A DNA stretch of 64,000 nt from Tunturiibacter gelidiferens (GCF_013410115.1 NZ_JACCCV010000002.1:62001-126000), one strand, 5' to 3'; numbered from the stretch's first letter, positions 44,015 to 53,767 are shown. The notes: a model not told the origin generated them from the letters alone. Numbers and translations are program-made.

Positions 44015-44744
44015 ACGCCGCACTCACCGGAAGCACGCCAACCCGGCCCACACTCTTGCGCCCGCTACTCATCCGATAACCCTCTCCCCGCACCGTCTCG
44101 ATGACCGAGTACCCCAGGTCGCCATCCACACTAGCCGCCGCCAGCTTGCGCCGCAGATAGTTAATGTAAACATCCACCACATTGGTCCCGGCATCGGGAG
44201 ACATCTGCCACACATCCCGCAGCAGCTCGCTCCGGCTGCAGCACTGCCCACGCCGCATCAGCAAAAACTCCAGCAGGCTGAACTCCTTCACCGTAAGATC
44301 CACCAGCTGTCCATTCCGCATCACCTTGCGCTCCATCCGGTTCAGCTCGACGTCGCCATGCCGCAACACCGGATCGGCAAACTGCTCCCTCCGCCGCAGC
44401 AGCGCCCGGCACCGCGCCGTCAGTTCATGAAAGCTGAAGGGCTTTAACAAGCAATCATCCGCGCCAAGGTTCAAACATTTGATCCGCTCTTCCACCGAGC
44501 TGCGGCCAGTCAGCACCAGCACCGAGGTCTCATCGAAGCGCCCGCGCATCTCCTCCAGCACTTCGGTCCCATCTTTTCGTGGAAGACTCAGGTCCAGCAC
44601 GATCAAGTCCGGACGATGTTCCTCCGCGTGCCGCAACCCGGCCTCGCCATCTCCCACCCAATCCACCTGGTGTCCCTCCAACTTCAGACCCTTCTGGAGG
44701 AACAATCCCAGTGCTGCGTCATCTTCCACAATCAAAACTCGCAT
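44001..44744 (-). CDS. OmpR-family response regulator
   Basis: 247 residues from ATG 44744, which has GGGAG 7 nt upstream; an in-frame start at 44765 lacks one. The receiver domain has the acidic pair in VEDDAA, phospho-acceptor Asp51 in LIVLDLSLPRKDG, and Lys in DDCLLKPFSF. The winged-helix output domain at about 125-225 has LTVKEFSLLEFLLMRRGQ and VVDVYINYLRRKL. It is the first gene of the regulatory trio, and no full histidine kinase is adjacent. A 9-bp inverted repeat in its upstream region is a likely binding site, possibly its own. Confidence 0.93.
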   Translation of the reverse strand: MRVLIVEDDAALGLFLQKGLKLEGHQVDWVGDGEAGLRHAEEHRPDLIVLDLSLPRKDGTEVLEEMRGRFDETSVLVLTGRSSVEERIKCLNLGADDCLLKPFSFHELTARCRALLRRREQFADPVLRHGDVELNRMERKVMRNGQLVDLTVKEFSLLEFLLMRRGQCCSRSELLRDVWQMSPDAGTNVVDVYINYLRRKLAAASVDGDLGYSVIETVRGEGYRMSSGRKSVGRVGVLPVSAAYAGA

Positions 44745-44789
44745 TTCGTGTCTCCCAAGGCACAATCAAGATCTTCAGGTCATCACACT

Positions 44790-44818
44790 CAACCGAAATC
44801 ACATTACCGTTTCGGTTG
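44790..44818. promoter_or_regulatory. Inverted repeat upstream of the response regulator gene
   Basis: CAACCGAAA (44790-44798) and TTTCGGTTG (44810-44818) are perfect reverse complements with an 11-nt spacer, about 46 nt before the ATG. Spacing of about two helical turns fits a dimeric regulator. Confidence 0.5.
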
Positions 44819-44907
44819 CGTGTTATTACACTGGTGCATCCGACCTGTCCTGACAAGACTTCTTCGCGAAGTTTTCTGTGACCGATTTCAAAATGGGAAT
44901 AGCCGCG

Positions 44908-45957
44908 TCACTGCGCCAAAAACCGCTCCACCCGTAACGACACAGCTTCAGCGTCACAGTTCATGATCAAGTGCGCGCAGCTTCCCGCCGAAATATACGT
45001 CTCCGCCCCAACAGCCTTCGCCCACTCCAGCGCAGGCTGCGGAGTGACCATTCGATCCTCCGCCGCCACAATCACCAGAAACTTGACCGGCACTCCCCGC
45101 GCAACCTCGTCGATCGTTCTTCCATGCAGCACATCATGATGCATAATCGCCTTCGCCTGCCACACCCTGTCATTCGCATCTTGTCGTTGCGGCGACTCCA
45201 CCATCTTTATCCACTCAGCAAACCGCCCCCTCGGCACCTCGGCATTTCTATACTGCGGTGCGCTCACCATCAGTGTCCCAATCGCGTTAGCAAGCTTCAA
45301 CTGTGGCTCCGTCACATACCGCCCATGCATATACTCCGGGTCCGCCTCAATGGCGTCGATCACAATCTGCTTCGACAGCAGATCAAAACTCGTCACCTGC
45401 GGCGTCCCCACAATCGGCACTGCACGATCAATAAACTTAGGAAACAGAACCGCCCACGCAAACACCTGCTCTCCGCCCATCGATAGCCCAACTGCGGCGT
45501 GCACATGATGCACATGCAGCACCTCCGTCAACACGCGATACTGCGCCCGCGCCATATCCTCCATCGTGAAGACCGGAAACTCCGTCCCATGCTGTCTCTT
45601 GCTATTGGACGGCGACGAAGAAACCCCATCCCCGAAAGCATCGAACGCCACCCCAAAGAATCGCGACGTATCCACCAGCCGATGTCCTGTGTTTTTCCCG
45701 CCGAAGTAAGGAATCAGATCTTCACTTCGTCCATTCAGCCAGGACGGCATCACCACGACATTTGACCCATCAGCATTCATCGCACCGAAGGTGCGGTACC
45801 CAACCTGGCAATCCAGCACCACCTTCCCGCTCTCCAAAGGACAACTACCCAGCTCCGCGATCTTCTGCGCACGCTCCTGCGCCCGCCCCACCGAGACCAT
45901 CAGCGCCCACACCATCGCCAACCCAAAGATCCGAATCCAACCTTCCTTAATCTTCAT
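44908..45957 (-). CDS. Secreted alpha/beta hydrolase related to homoserine O-acetyltransferase
   Basis: 349 residues. N-terminal signal peptide (IFGLAMVWALMVSVGRAQ). The core resembles MetX-type hydrolases: CQVGYRTFGAMNADGSNVVV, then the nucleophile Ser159 in AVGLSMGGEQVFAWA, and a C-terminal acid/His pair in IVAAEDRMVTP and GSCAHLIMNCD. The signal peptide argues against a biosynthetic acyltransferase and for an exported esterase or lipase-like enzyme. Transcribed divergently from lexA. Confidence 0.85.
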   Translation of the reverse strand: MKIKEGWIRIFGLAMVWALMVSVGRAQERAQKIAELGSCPLESGKVVLDCQVGYRTFGAMNADGSNVVVMPSWLNGRSEDLIPYFGGKNTGHRLVDTSRFFGVAFDAFGDGVSSSPSNSKRQHGTEFPVFTMEDMARAQYRVLTEVLHVHHVHAAVGLSMGGEQVFAWAVLFPKFIDRAVPIVGTPQVTSFDLLSKQIVIDAIEADPEYMHGRYVTEPQLKLANAIGTLMVSAPQYRNAEVPRGRFAEWIKMVESPQRQDANDRVWQAKAIMHHDVLHGRTIDEVARGVPVKFLVIVAAEDRMVTPQPALEWAKAVGAETYISAGSCAHLIMNCDAEAVSLRVERFLAQ

Positions 45958-46045
45958 GAAATCAGCATATCTCTCGCTCTTGCCCCAAGCCGCGTGCGAC
46001 CGCTTCGAATACCTCCCGGAAATAAATCTCTAAACCACCTTGCAA

Positions 46046-46067
46046 TTCGCTTTTTATTCGCTACAAT
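46046..46067 (+). promoter_or_regulatory. lexA promoter with direct repeat; transcript probably leaderless
   Basis: TTGCAA (about 46040-46045), a 16-nt spacer and TACAAT (46062-46067). The spacer holds a TTCGC-N6-TTCGC direct repeat. Initiation about 7 nt after the -10 box coincides with the ATG at 46075. Confidence 0.55.
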
Positions 46068-46074
46068 CATCGGC

Positions 46075-46680
46075 ATGGCAATTACACGGCGACAAAAAGA
46101 GGTCATCGACTTCCTCTCCAGCTTCACTCAGAAGAATGGCTACTCGCCCTCCTACGAGGAGATCGCCAGCGGCCTGGGTCTCAGCTCTCTCGCCACCGTC
46201 CACAAACACATCACCAATCTCCAGAACAAAGGCCTCCTCCAGCGCGCACACAACCGCAGCCGCTCCATTGACGTGCTCCCCGTTCGAAGCGGCAGAAAGG
46301 GCTCAGACCGTCTGCCTCTGCTCGGCCGCATCGCCGCCGGCAAGCCCGTCGAAGCAATCGAGAGCGCAGAGAGCATCTCCCTCTCGGACATCATTGGCAA
46401 TCGCGAAGTCTTCGCCCTCGAGGTACGAGGCGACTCCATGCGCGATGAGCACATCGTCTCCGGCGACTATGTTCTCGTCGAGCGCACCCGCACCGCACGC
46501 GAGGGCGAGATCATCGTCGCTCTCATCGACGGCTCCGACGCAACCCTCAAGCGCTTCTACCGGGAAGGCAGCATGATCCGCCTCCAACCCTCCAATACCG
46601 AGATGTCTCCCATCTACGCCCCGGCCGCGAATGTCAGCATCCAGGGCAAGGTTCTCGGCGTACTCCGAAAGTACGCATAA
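46075..46680 (+). CDS. lexA: LexA repressor of the SOS response
   Basis: 201 residues from ATG 46075, the start that gives the normal LexA N-terminus (MAITRRQKEVIDFLSSFTQK). A winged-helix DNA-binding domain (about 1-68) has the recognition region SSLATVHKHITNLQNKG. The autocleavage site is Ala88-Gly89 in RIAAGKPV, and the Ser121/Lys159 dyad is present in GDSM and ATLKRF. RecA-stimulated self-cleavage should derepress DNA-repair genes; uvrB and a 3-methyladenine glycosylase lie 5-9 kb away. No ribosome binding site is visible, which fits a leaderless mRNA. Confidence 0.96.
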   Translation: MAITRRQKEVIDFLSSFTQKNGYSPSYEEIASGLGLSSLATVHKHITNLQNKGLLQRAHNRSRSIDVLPVRSGRKGSDRLPLLGRIAAGKPVEAIESAESISLSDIIGNREVFALEVRGDSMRDEHIVSGDYVLVERTRTAREGEIIVALIDGSDATLKRFYREGSMIRLQPSNTEMSPIYAPAANVSIQGKVLGVLRKYA

Positions 46681-46862
46681 ATTCACAGACTCGCTCCTGC
46701 CTCACTGCTTCCTCCCTCCCAACTCCCCCCGTCTAAACGTCGACTCTGCAACATCGCCGCACCTTCACGTAAACTTTTTCGCAGTCGACGGAACCGCGCA
46801 GCGTATTCCTGCGTAACCACCTTCCGAAGACTCATATCCGCAGCACTAACGGGAGCAAGCAA

Positions 46863-48071
46863 TTGGCTACGCAGCGTAAAAACAAACGGAAAACATGGCT
46901 TTGGGCTGGCCTCAGCGTCCTCGTCCTAGCCGTCGTTCTCGGAGTTGTCGCAGCTGCCCGCGGCAACACCACCAAGTTCGAGCCCTCGCAACTAGCCAAA
47001 GCAGAGCGCGGAGACATTGCCCGGTCCGTCGTAGCCACCGGCAAGGTCCAACCCATCACCAAAGTCGAGGTCAAATCTAAAGCCTCAGGCATCGTCACTC
47101 GCCTCGACACCGATATCAACGCCCACGTCCACCAGGGCCAGGTCCTCGCCCAACTCGACCAGCAGGAGATTCTCGACCAGGTAGCCGCCCAAAAAGCCCA
47201 GCTCGCCGCAGCGGAATCAAACGCCCGTGCCGCCGAAGCCTCCATCCAGTACGACAAGGTCAACGCCGAAGCGCCCGACCTCCCCATGTACAAGCACACC
47301 TACGATCGCAACCTGCAGATGTCCAAGGAAGGCGTGGTCTCCCAGCAGGCTCTCGACGACGCCCAGCAGAAGTACCTCTCTGCAGCCAACACCCGCGACA
47401 AGGCCGTCTCTCAAATCACAGTAGATGCCTCAAAACTCCGTCAGGCAGAAGCACAGGTGGCCCAGAACAAAGCGTCTCTCAAGCAACTCGAAGAGCAACT
47501 CGGCTACACCACCGTTATCTCTCCGATGGACGGCACCATCCTCTCCCGCGACGTCGAGATCGGCGATGCCGTAAGCTCCATCCTCGTTCTCGGTTCTACC
47601 GCCACTCTCGTCATGACCATCGGCGACACCAACCAGGTCTACGTCCAGGGCAAGGTCGACGAGTCCGACATCGGCAAGGTCTACATGGGTCAGGCGGCCC
47701 GCATCAAAGTCGAGTCCTTCAAAGACAAGACCTTTCTAGGCAAAGTCACCAAGATCGCGCCCCTCGGCGTCGAAAAAGATAACGTCACTACCTTCGAGGT
47801 CCGCGTCTCCATCGACAACCCCGGCGGCGAACTCAAAGCCAACATGACTGCGAACGCCGAGATCCTCCTCGAAGAGCACAAAAACGTCCTCACTGTACCC
47901 GAGCAGGCCGTTCTCTACGACAAAGACCGCAACGCCTCCGTCGAAGTCCCTGACCCCAAACAGAAGACCGGCCGCAGAAAGATCGACATCAAGGCCGGCA
48001 TCTCCAACGGCACCAAAACCGAGATCCTCGCCGGCCTCAACCCCGGCGACACCGTCATCCTTCAGCAATAA
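46863..48071 (+). CDS. Efflux periplasmic adaptor (HlyD/MacA type)
   Basis: 402 residues from TTG 46863 with GGGAG 7 nt upstream. One membrane anchor (TWLWAGLSVLVLAVVLGVVAA) is followed by the split lipoyl domain (VEVKSKASGIVTRLDTDIN... and TVISPMDGTILSRDVEIGDAV), a helical hairpin (about 95-215) and a beta-barrel domain (IGKVYMGQAARIKVESF). MacA-like adaptors join an ABC transporter and a TolC channel. No transporter gene is adjacent, so it is an orphan here; the tolC-like gene at 7663 is a possible but unproven partner. Confidence 0.92.
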   Translation: MATQRKNKRKTWLWAGLSVLVLAVVLGVVAAARGNTTKFEPSQLAKAERGDIARSVVATGKVQPITKVEVKSKASGIVTRLDTDINAHVHQGQVLAQLDQQEILDQVAAQKAQLAAAESNARAAEASIQYDKVNAEAPDLPMYKHTYDRNLQMSKEGVVSQQALDDAQQKYLSAANTRDKAVSQITVDASKLRQAEAQVAQNKASLKQLEEQLGYTTVISPMDGTILSRDVEIGDAVSSILVLGSTATLVMTIGDTNQVYVQGKVDESDIGKVYMGQAARIKVESFKDKTFLGKVTKIAPLGVEKDNVTTFEVRVSIDNPGGELKANMTANAEILLEEHKNVLTVPEQAVLYDKDRNASVEVPDPKQKTGRRKIDIKAGISNGTKTEILAGLNPGDTVILQQ

Positions 48072-48190
48072 CCTGCTAGGCCAGTGGCAACAATAAAGTC
48101 CGCCAGATCGAGCGCACAAAGATCGCAACCCGACGAGCTAACATCTAAACCGCAGTTACCCAGAGTCGAAAAGTCGAAAAAAGGAACGCC

Positions 48191-49051
48191 ATGAAGATCA
48201 CAGTCTTCGCCTCCACCGCCGCAATGCTCACTCTCGCCGCAGCGACCGCATTCGCCGCCGACGGCAACTTCGAGCGTACCCTCAGCGCCGGCAGCTCTCC
48301 CAACGTCTCAGTCTCCACTGGCTCCGGCCAGATCCGTCTCCATCCCGGCTCTGGAGATCAGGTCCACATCGTCGCCCATCTCCACTCCAGCCACGGCTGG
48401 ATGAGCGGAGGTTCCGACACCGACAGCCGCATTCAGCAGATCATCAGCAACCCGCCTATCGTCCAAAGCGGCAACGACATCACCATCGGCGAGCGCCACA
48501 ACAACGACCTCTTCCGTAACATCTCCATCGACTACGACATCACCCTCCCGCGCGCCTCCACCATCAACTCCACCACCGGATCCGGCGATGTCGATATTCA
48601 GGACGTGGGAGCCTCCGTCAAAGCACAAAGCGGCTCCGGCAACGTCCACGTCCACGGCGTTCAGGGCATGACCACTCTCGGCACCGGCTCCGGCGACATC
48701 GAACTTCAACAGACCGGCCCCGGCGACGTCAAGGCCGAGACCGGCTCTGGCAACATCCAGCTCCACGGCCTCTCCGGAGCACTCAAAGCCAGCACCGGCT
48801 CCGGCGACATCACCGCCGAAGGCCAGCCCACCAGCGACTGGAAGCTCTCCACCGGCAGCGGCAACGTCCATCTCACCGTCGGCAACGCCCACTTCAACCT
48901 CGACGCCGACACCGGCTCCGGAAACATCAGCGTCGCTCAGCCTATGACGATGCAGGGCAGCCTCAACCGCCACCACGTCAGCGCGGTCGTAGGCGGCGGT
49001 GGCCCGACACTCCGCATCGGCACCGGCTCCGGCGACATTCAGATCAAGTAG
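48191..49051 (+). CDS. Exported DUF4097-like beta-repeat protein
   Basis: 286 residues. Signal peptide MKITVFASTAAMLTLAAATAFA, with AAGGA 5 nt before the ATG. From residue 35 the protein is made of repeated GSG-D/N-I/V units (TGSGDVDIQDV, SGSGNVHVHGV, TGSGDIELQQT, TGSGNIQLHGL, TGSGDITAEGQ and others) spaced about 18-20 residues, a pattern expected to form a right-handed beta-helix. It resembles DUF4097 putative adhesin proteins. A cell-surface or periplasmic role is likely; a specific function is not known. Confidence 0.85.
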   Translation: MKITVFASTAAMLTLAAATAFAADGNFERTLSAGSSPNVSVSTGSGQIRLHPGSGDQVHIVAHLHSSHGWMSGGSDTDSRIQQIISNPPIVQSGNDITIGERHNNDLFRNISIDYDITLPRASTINSTTGSGDVDIQDVGASVKAQSGSGNVHVHGVQGMTTLGTGSGDIELQQTGPGDVKAETGSGNIQLHGLSGALKASTGSGDITAEGQPTSDWKLSTGSGNVHLTVGNAHFNLDADTGSGNISVAQPMTMQGSLNRHHVSAVVGGGGPTLRIGTGSGDIQIK

Positions 49052-49068
49052 TCCTCCCCAAAAAGCAT

Positions 49069-49106
49069 AAGACGGCGGCGCGAACAAAAATCGCAGCCGC
49101 CGTCTT
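49069..49106 (+). terminator. Hairpin terminator after the DUF4097-like gene
   Basis: AAGACGGCGGC (49069-49079) pairs with GCCGCCGTCTT (49096-49106) around a 16-nt loop. Confidence 0.75.
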
Positions 49107-49144
49107 CTCATTTAAAGCAGTCGTGCCATCGTTTACCCTTAACC

Positions 49145-49849
49145 ATGCCTCTCGCAGCCCCTCCCCGCCTCATCGTCTTCGATCTCGACGGCACCCTCAT
49201 CGACTCCCGCGTCGATCTTTGCAACTCCGTCAACGCCACCCTGGCCCACCTCGGCAAGCCCACCCTCCCCGAGGCCGTCATCTCCGGCTACATCGGCGAC
49301 GGAGCCTCAATGCTCGTTCGCCGCGCCATCGGCGACCCCGAAGGCGACATTACCGACGACCAATATGTAACCAAAGCGCTAACATTCTTCCTCGACTACT
49401 ACCGCATCCACAAACTCGACTACACCTACGTCTACCCCGGCGTCCGCGAAGCCCTCGAAGCCATACGCGCCACACACCCCGAAATCCTCATGGCTGTCCT
49501 CACTAACAAACCCGTCCATCCCTCCCGCGACATCTGCGATCACTTCGGCCTCTCCCGCTTCTTCTTCCAGAACTACGGCGGCAACAGCTTCCACACCAAG
49601 AAGCCCGACCCCCACGGCCTCGAAGCCCTCATCTCCGAAGCCTCCACCCTCTCCGGCCACACCATCACCCCCGCCGAAACCATCATGGTCGGCGACACCG
49701 ACATCGACGTCCTCACCGCCCGCAACTGTGGCGCCCGCAGCATCGGCTGCACCTTCGGCCTCAAGCCCCACTCCCTCGAAGATGCCCCGCCCGATCACCT
49801 CGCGCACGCCCCCGCCGACTGGCTCTCCTTCGTCCTCGCAAATTCTTAG
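49145..49849 (+). CDS. HAD-family hydrolase, phosphoglycolate phosphatase-like
   Basis: 234 residues. Motif I is VFDLDGTLIDS, motif II is VLTNKP, motif III Lys is in HTKKPDP, and motif IV is MVGDTDIDVLTA. The cap domain lies at about residues 20-90. This layout matches Gph-type phosphoglycolate phosphatases, which remove 2-phosphoglycolate formed in DNA repair or by oxygenase side reactions; other sugar phosphates are possible. It is followed closely by the FAD monooxygenase gene. Confidence 0.9.
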   Translation: MPLAAPPRLIVFDLDGTLIDSRVDLCNSVNATLAHLGKPTLPEAVISGYIGDGASMLVRRAIGDPEGDITDDQYVTKALTFFLDYYRIHKLDYTYVYPGVREALEAIRATHPEILMAVLTNKPVHPSRDICDHFGLSRFFFQNYGGNSFHTKKPDPHGLEALISEASTLSGHTITPAETIMVGDTDIDVLTARNCGARSIGCTFGLKPHSLEDAPPDHLAHAPADWLSFVLANS

Positions 49850-49897
49850 CAAACCTTTTGACGCCCTCCCCGCGGCTTGCTACCCTCAACACCACGC

Positions 49898-51115
49898 ATG
49901 GCCGCTACGCCCAACCCGCTCGCCACCACCTGCTGCATCATCGGCGGTGGTCCCGCAGGCATCATGCTGGGCTTTCTCCTAGCCCGCGCCGGCGTGCAGG
50001 TCACAGTCCTCGAAAAACACAAGGACTTCTTCCGCGACTTCCGCGGAGACACCATCCACCCCTCCACGCTCGACCTTCTACACGAACTCGGCCTGCTCGA
50101 AAAGTTCCTGACCATCCCACACTCACAGGTCGCAGCGCTCTCCGCCACCATCGGCGGCCAGCGCTTTCCAATAGCCGACTTCTCTCACGTCCCCACGCAC
50201 TGCAAGTTCATCGCCCTTATGCCGCAGTGGGACTTTCTCGACTTCCTCGCAAGTCAAGCCAGCCACCTTCCCGCCTTCACTCTGCGCATGGGCTGGGAAG
50301 CCACCGGCCTCATCCAGCAAAACGGCGCCACCATCGGTGTCCACGCCAACACACCCGACGGCCCAGCCGAAATTCCAGCCACGCTCACCGTCGGCTGCGA
50401 CGGCCGCCACGCCATCTCCCGCGATGCCGGCCAGCTGCAGCTCCAGGATGTCGGCGTCCCAGTCGACGTCCTCTGGCTCAAGATCGCACGCCAACCCTCC
50501 GACCCCGAAAACGCACTCGGTTACATCAACTACGGCCGACTGATCATCCTCATCAACCGCAACGACTACTTCCAGGTCGGCTACATCATCGCCAAAGGCA
50601 CCTTCCCCGCCATCCAGCAGGAAGGTCTACCCGCCTTCCAACAAAGCATCGAACGCATCGTGCCCTTCCTCGCCGGCCGCACCGCCGAGATCGACTCCTG
50701 GGACAAGGTCAAGCTGCTTACCATCCAGGTCAACCGCCTCCTCGAGTGGTCCTCCCCCGGCCTCCTCTGCATCGGTGACGCGGCTCACGCCATGTCTCCC
50801 GTCGGAGGCATCGGCATCAACATCGCCATCCAGGACGCCGTCGCCGCAGCCAACCTCCTCACCGAAGCTCTACTCTCCAACACCCTCAGCCCGCACAATC
50901 TGGCCCAGGTGCAGCACTATCGCGCAAACGCAGTTCGCAACACTCAGCGCGTGCAAGTCTTCGCTCACCGCATACTCAACCGAGTCCTCCGCAACCCCGG
51001 ACCCATCCACCCACCTCTCGCGCTCCGCATCCTCACCAGCATCCCCGGCTTCCAAAATCTCCCAGCCCGCTTCGTTGGAGTGGGACTACAACCCCAGCAC
51101 ATCAAAAACTTCTAG
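49898..51115 (+). CDS. FAD-dependent aromatic-type monooxygenase
   Basis: 405 residues taking the ATG at 49898 (MAATPNPLATTCCIIGGG); an upstream TTG at 49877 is possible. The FAD dinucleotide motif is CIIGGGPAGIMLG, and the second FAD-binding motif is GDAAHAMSPVGGIGINIAIQDA, as in p-hydroxybenzoate hydroxylase and UbiH. An intermediate DG motif is in VGCDGRHAISRDA. It hydroxylates an unknown, probably aromatic, substrate. It is convergent with the histidine phosphatase gene, 2 nt apart. Confidence 0.9.
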   Translation: MAATPNPLATTCCIIGGGPAGIMLGFLLARAGVQVTVLEKHKDFFRDFRGDTIHPSTLDLLHELGLLEKFLTIPHSQVAALSATIGGQRFPIADFSHVPTHCKFIALMPQWDFLDFLASQASHLPAFTLRMGWEATGLIQQNGATIGVHANTPDGPAEIPATLTVGCDGRHAISRDAGQLQLQDVGVPVDVLWLKIARQPSDPENALGYINYGRLIILINRNDYFQVGYIIAKGTFPAIQQEGLPAFQQSIERIVPFLAGRTAEIDSWDKVKLLTIQVNRLLEWSSPGLLCIGDAAHAMSPVGGIGINIAIQDAVAAANLLTEALLSNTLSPHNLAQVQHYRANAVRNTQRVQVFAHRILNRVLRNPGPIHPPLALRILTSIPGFQNLPARFVGVGLQPQHIKNF

Positions 51116-51117
51116 CT

Positions 51118-51705
51118 CTACTCGAACCCACGATTCCAGCTCGAAATCACACGCGTCTCCCGCTCCCACCCCATCACACTCACACTGCCTGTCCCCAGCG
51201 CCAGCAAACTCCCGCCCGTGGCAGGCAATCCGATCCACCGCGCCGCCAGAATCCGCAGGATATGAGCATGCGCAAACAGCGCCACCTTTCCGCCCTGCGG
51301 AGCAGCCGCCAGCGCTCGAGCAATCACTCCATCCGCACGCTCCCCAACATGCCCTACCGTCTCGCCGCCGATAATCTCGTTCTTCCACACCGACCACCCA
51401 GGAATCTCCGCCTGAATCTCCTTGGTCGTCTTCCCTTCGTACACGCCGTAGTCCCACTCCTTCAAACCGTTCTCCACCACAGCCTGGTCGCCAAACCCGG
51501 CAATCGCGCAGGTCTCCTTCGCGCGCTGCATCGGGCTCTCAAACACCGCGTCAAATTTTGTACCCTTCAAATAATCCCGCAGCTCCTCTGCCCGCTTGCG
51601 TCCATGGTCGGTCAACGGAATATCCGTCCGGCTCGTATGCGCCCCACTCAAACTCCACTCCGTCTCGCCATGCCGCACCAGCCACAATTCAGTTCCCACA
51701 CTCAT
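51118..51705 (-). CDS. Histidine phosphatase family protein
   Basis: 195 residues. The phosphoglycerate-mutase-type RHG motif is present in LWLVRHGETEWSLSG, the conserved Arg in FESPMQRAKETC, acid in LKEWDYGVYEGK, and the second His in ALFAHAHILRILAARW. The short length and the motif spacing resemble alpha-ribazole phosphatase or broad-specificity phosphatases. The substrate is not readable. GGAGG lies 5 nt before the ATG. It is divergent from uvrB with only 35 nt between start codons. Confidence 0.9.
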   Translation of the reverse strand: MSVGTELWLVRHGETEWSLSGAHTSRTDIPLTDHGRKRAEELRDYLKGTKFDAVFESPMQRAKETCAIAGFGDQAVVENGLKEWDYGVYEGKTTKEIQAEIPGWSVWKNEIIGGETVGHVGERADGVIARALAAAPQGGKVALFAHAHILRILAARWIGLPATGGSLLALGTGSVSVMGWERETRVISSWNRGFE

Positions 51706-51740
51706 CGCATCCTCCGTTCTAAATAAACTATCCTATAGAG

Positions 51741-53729
51741 ATGGACTTCCAGCTCTCGACCACCTACAAGCCCCAGGGCGACCAGCCCCGCGCCATCGCC
51801 GAGCTCATCTCCGGCATCCACGCCGGTGAAAAAGATCAAGTCCTTCTCGGCGTCACCGGCTCCGGCAAAACCTTCACCATGGCCAAGGTCATCGAAGAGC
51901 TGCAGCGCCCAGCCCTCATCCTTGCACACAACAAAACCCTCGCCGCCCAGCTCTACCATGAGTTCAAAACCTTCTTCCCCAACAACGCCGTCGAATACTT
52001 CGTCTCCTACTACGACTACTACCAACCCGAAGCCTACATCCCCGCCGGCGATCTCTTCATTGAAAAAGAATCAACCATCAATGAAGAGTTGGATAAACTT
52101 CGTCTCGCTGCCACCCGCAGCCTCTTCGAACGCCGCGACGCCATCATCGTCTCCTCCGTCTCCTGCATCTACGGCCTCGGCTCGCCGGAGGCCTACTACG
52201 GCATGTTGATGCTCCTCGAAAAGGGCCAGAAGATAAAACGCGAAGACATCACCCGCCGCCTCGTCGAAATCCTCTACGAGCGCAACGACGTAGACTTCCG
52301 CCGAGGCACCTTCCGCGTCCGCGGCGACATCATCGAGGTCTACCCAACCTATGACGAAAACGCATACCGTATAGAGCTCTTCGGCGACGAAATCGATTCA
52401 CTCTCCCAGATCGATCCCCTCTTCGGCACCGTCAAACAAAAATACTCCCGCCTCCCCATCTATCCCAAGTCCCACTACGTCGTTCAACCCGAGCGCAAGA
52501 CCACCGCCGTCAACTCCATCATCGAAGAGATGGAGTGGTGGGAAAAAGAATTGGAGAATCAAGGCCGCTTGGTCGAATCCCAGCGCATCCACCAGCGCAC
52601 CCGCTTCGATCTCGAGATGATCAAATCCGTCGGCTTCTGCCACGGCATCGAGAACTACTCCCGCCACTTCTCCGCCCGTCTCCCCGGCGAGCCGCCACCC
52701 ACGCTCCTCGACTACTTCCCCCAGGACTATCTCCTCTTCATCGACGAATCCCACGTCACCGTCCCGCAACTCCACGGCATGTGGCACGGCGACCGCAGCC
52801 GCAAGCAAAACCTCGTCGACTACGGCTTCCGCCTCCCCAGCGCCATGGACAACCGCCCCCTCCGCTTCGAAGAGTTCGAGTCCCGCACCGGCCAGATCAT
52901 CTACGTCTCCGCCACCCCCGGCGCCTACGAGCTCACAAAATCCGCAGGCGTCGTCGTCGAACAGATCATCCGCCCCACGGGCCTGATCGATCCTCAGGTC
53001 GAGATCCGCCCCATCAAAGGCCAGATCGACGACCTCCTCGCCGAGATTCGCGACCGCACCGCAAAAAATCAACGCGTCCTCGTCACCACCCTCACCAAGC
53101 GCATGTCCGAGGACCTCGCCAGCTACTACACCGAAGTCGGCGTCCGCTGCCGCTACATGCACTCCGAGATCGAAACCCTCGAACGCATCAAGCTCCTCCG
53201 CGACCTCCGCAAAGGCGAGTACGACGTCCTCATCGGCATCAACCTCCTACGCGAAGGCCTCGACCTTCCGGAGGTCTCCCTCGTCGCCATCCTGGATGCC
53301 GACAAAGAAGGCTTCCTCCGCTCGCAAGGCTCTCTCATCCAAACCATCGGCCGCGCCGCGCGCCACGTCGAAGGCCGCGCCATCCTCTACGCCGACAAGA
53401 TGACCGACTCCATGCAGCGCGCCATCAACGAGACCGACCGCCGGCGCGAAAAGCAAGTCGCCTACAACGAAGAAAACGGCATCACCCCCGCAAGCATCAT
53501 CCGCCCAATAGAGATGGGCCTCGCCGGCATCCTCAAAGCCGACTACGCCGATCTCACCGACGAAGCCGAAGGCATGCCCGACTTCTCCACCCAGCAAGAA
53601 CTCGACGTCTACATCGGCAAACTAGAATCCGACATGCGCGAAGCCGCCAAAAAATTCGAATTCGAAAAAGCCGCCAAGCTCCGCGACACAGTAAAGGAAT
53701 TACGCACCAAAGAATTTTTATTCAGCTGA
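51741..53729 (+). CDS. uvrB: Excinuclease ABC subunit B
   Basis: 662 residues, full length. Walker A is [11 protein letters not shown] (37-47), the damage-probing beta-hairpin region is [12 protein letters not shown], helicase motif II is FIDESHVT, and motif VI is [15 protein letters not shown]. The C-terminal UVR motif ([21 protein letters not shown]) that contacts UvrC is intact. UvrB verifies damage and loads UvrC in nucleotide-excision repair. No ribosome binding site is evident before the ATG. A hairpin at 53742-53767 follows. Confidence 0.98.
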   Translation: MDFQLSTTYKPQGDQPRAIAELISGIHAGEKDQVLLGVTGSGKTFTMAKVIEELQRPALILAHNKTLAAQLYHEFKTFFPNNAVEYFVSYYDYYQPEAYIPAGDLFIEKESTINEELDKLRLAATRSLFERRDAIIVSSVSCIYGLGSPEAYYGMLMLLEKGQKIKREDITRRLVEILYERNDVDFRRGTFRVRGDIIEVYPTYDENAYRIELFGDEIDSLSQIDPLFGTVKQKYSRLPIYPKSHYVVQPERKTTAVNSIIEEMEWWEKELENQGRLVESQRIHQRTRFDLEMIKSVGFCHGIENYSRHFSARLPGEPPPTLLDYFPQDYLLFIDESHVTVPQLHGMWHGDRSRKQNLVDYGFRLPSAMDNRPLRFEEFESRTGQIIYVSATPGAYELTKSAGVVVEQIIRPTGLIDPQVEIRPIKGQIDDLLAEIRDRTAKNQRVLVTTLTKRMSEDLASYYTEVGVRCRYMHSEIETLERIKLLRDLRKGEYDVLIGINLLREGLDLPEVSLVAILDADKEGFLRSQGSLIQTIGRAARHVEGRAILYADKMTDSMQRAINETDRRREKQVAYNEENGITPASIIRPIEMGLAGILKADYADLTDEAEGMPDFSTQQELDVYIGKLESDMREAAKKFEFEKAAKLRDTVKELRTKEFLFS

Positions 53730-53741
53730 GCTTCAATCGTC

Positions 53742-53767
53742 CGCTGCGGTTCCTACGAACCGTAGCG
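53742..53767 (+). terminator. Hairpin after uvrB
   Basis: CGCTGCGGTTC and GAACCGTAGCG pair (one G-T) around CTAC, 13 nt past the stop codon. No T-tract, so termination is uncertain. Confidence 0.5.

Noticed and set aside
51706-51740. GTTCTAAATAAAC upstream of uvrB as a LexA box
   Set aside because: It does not match the direct repeat seen before lexA or a LexA box established for this group, so one weak palindrome is not enough.
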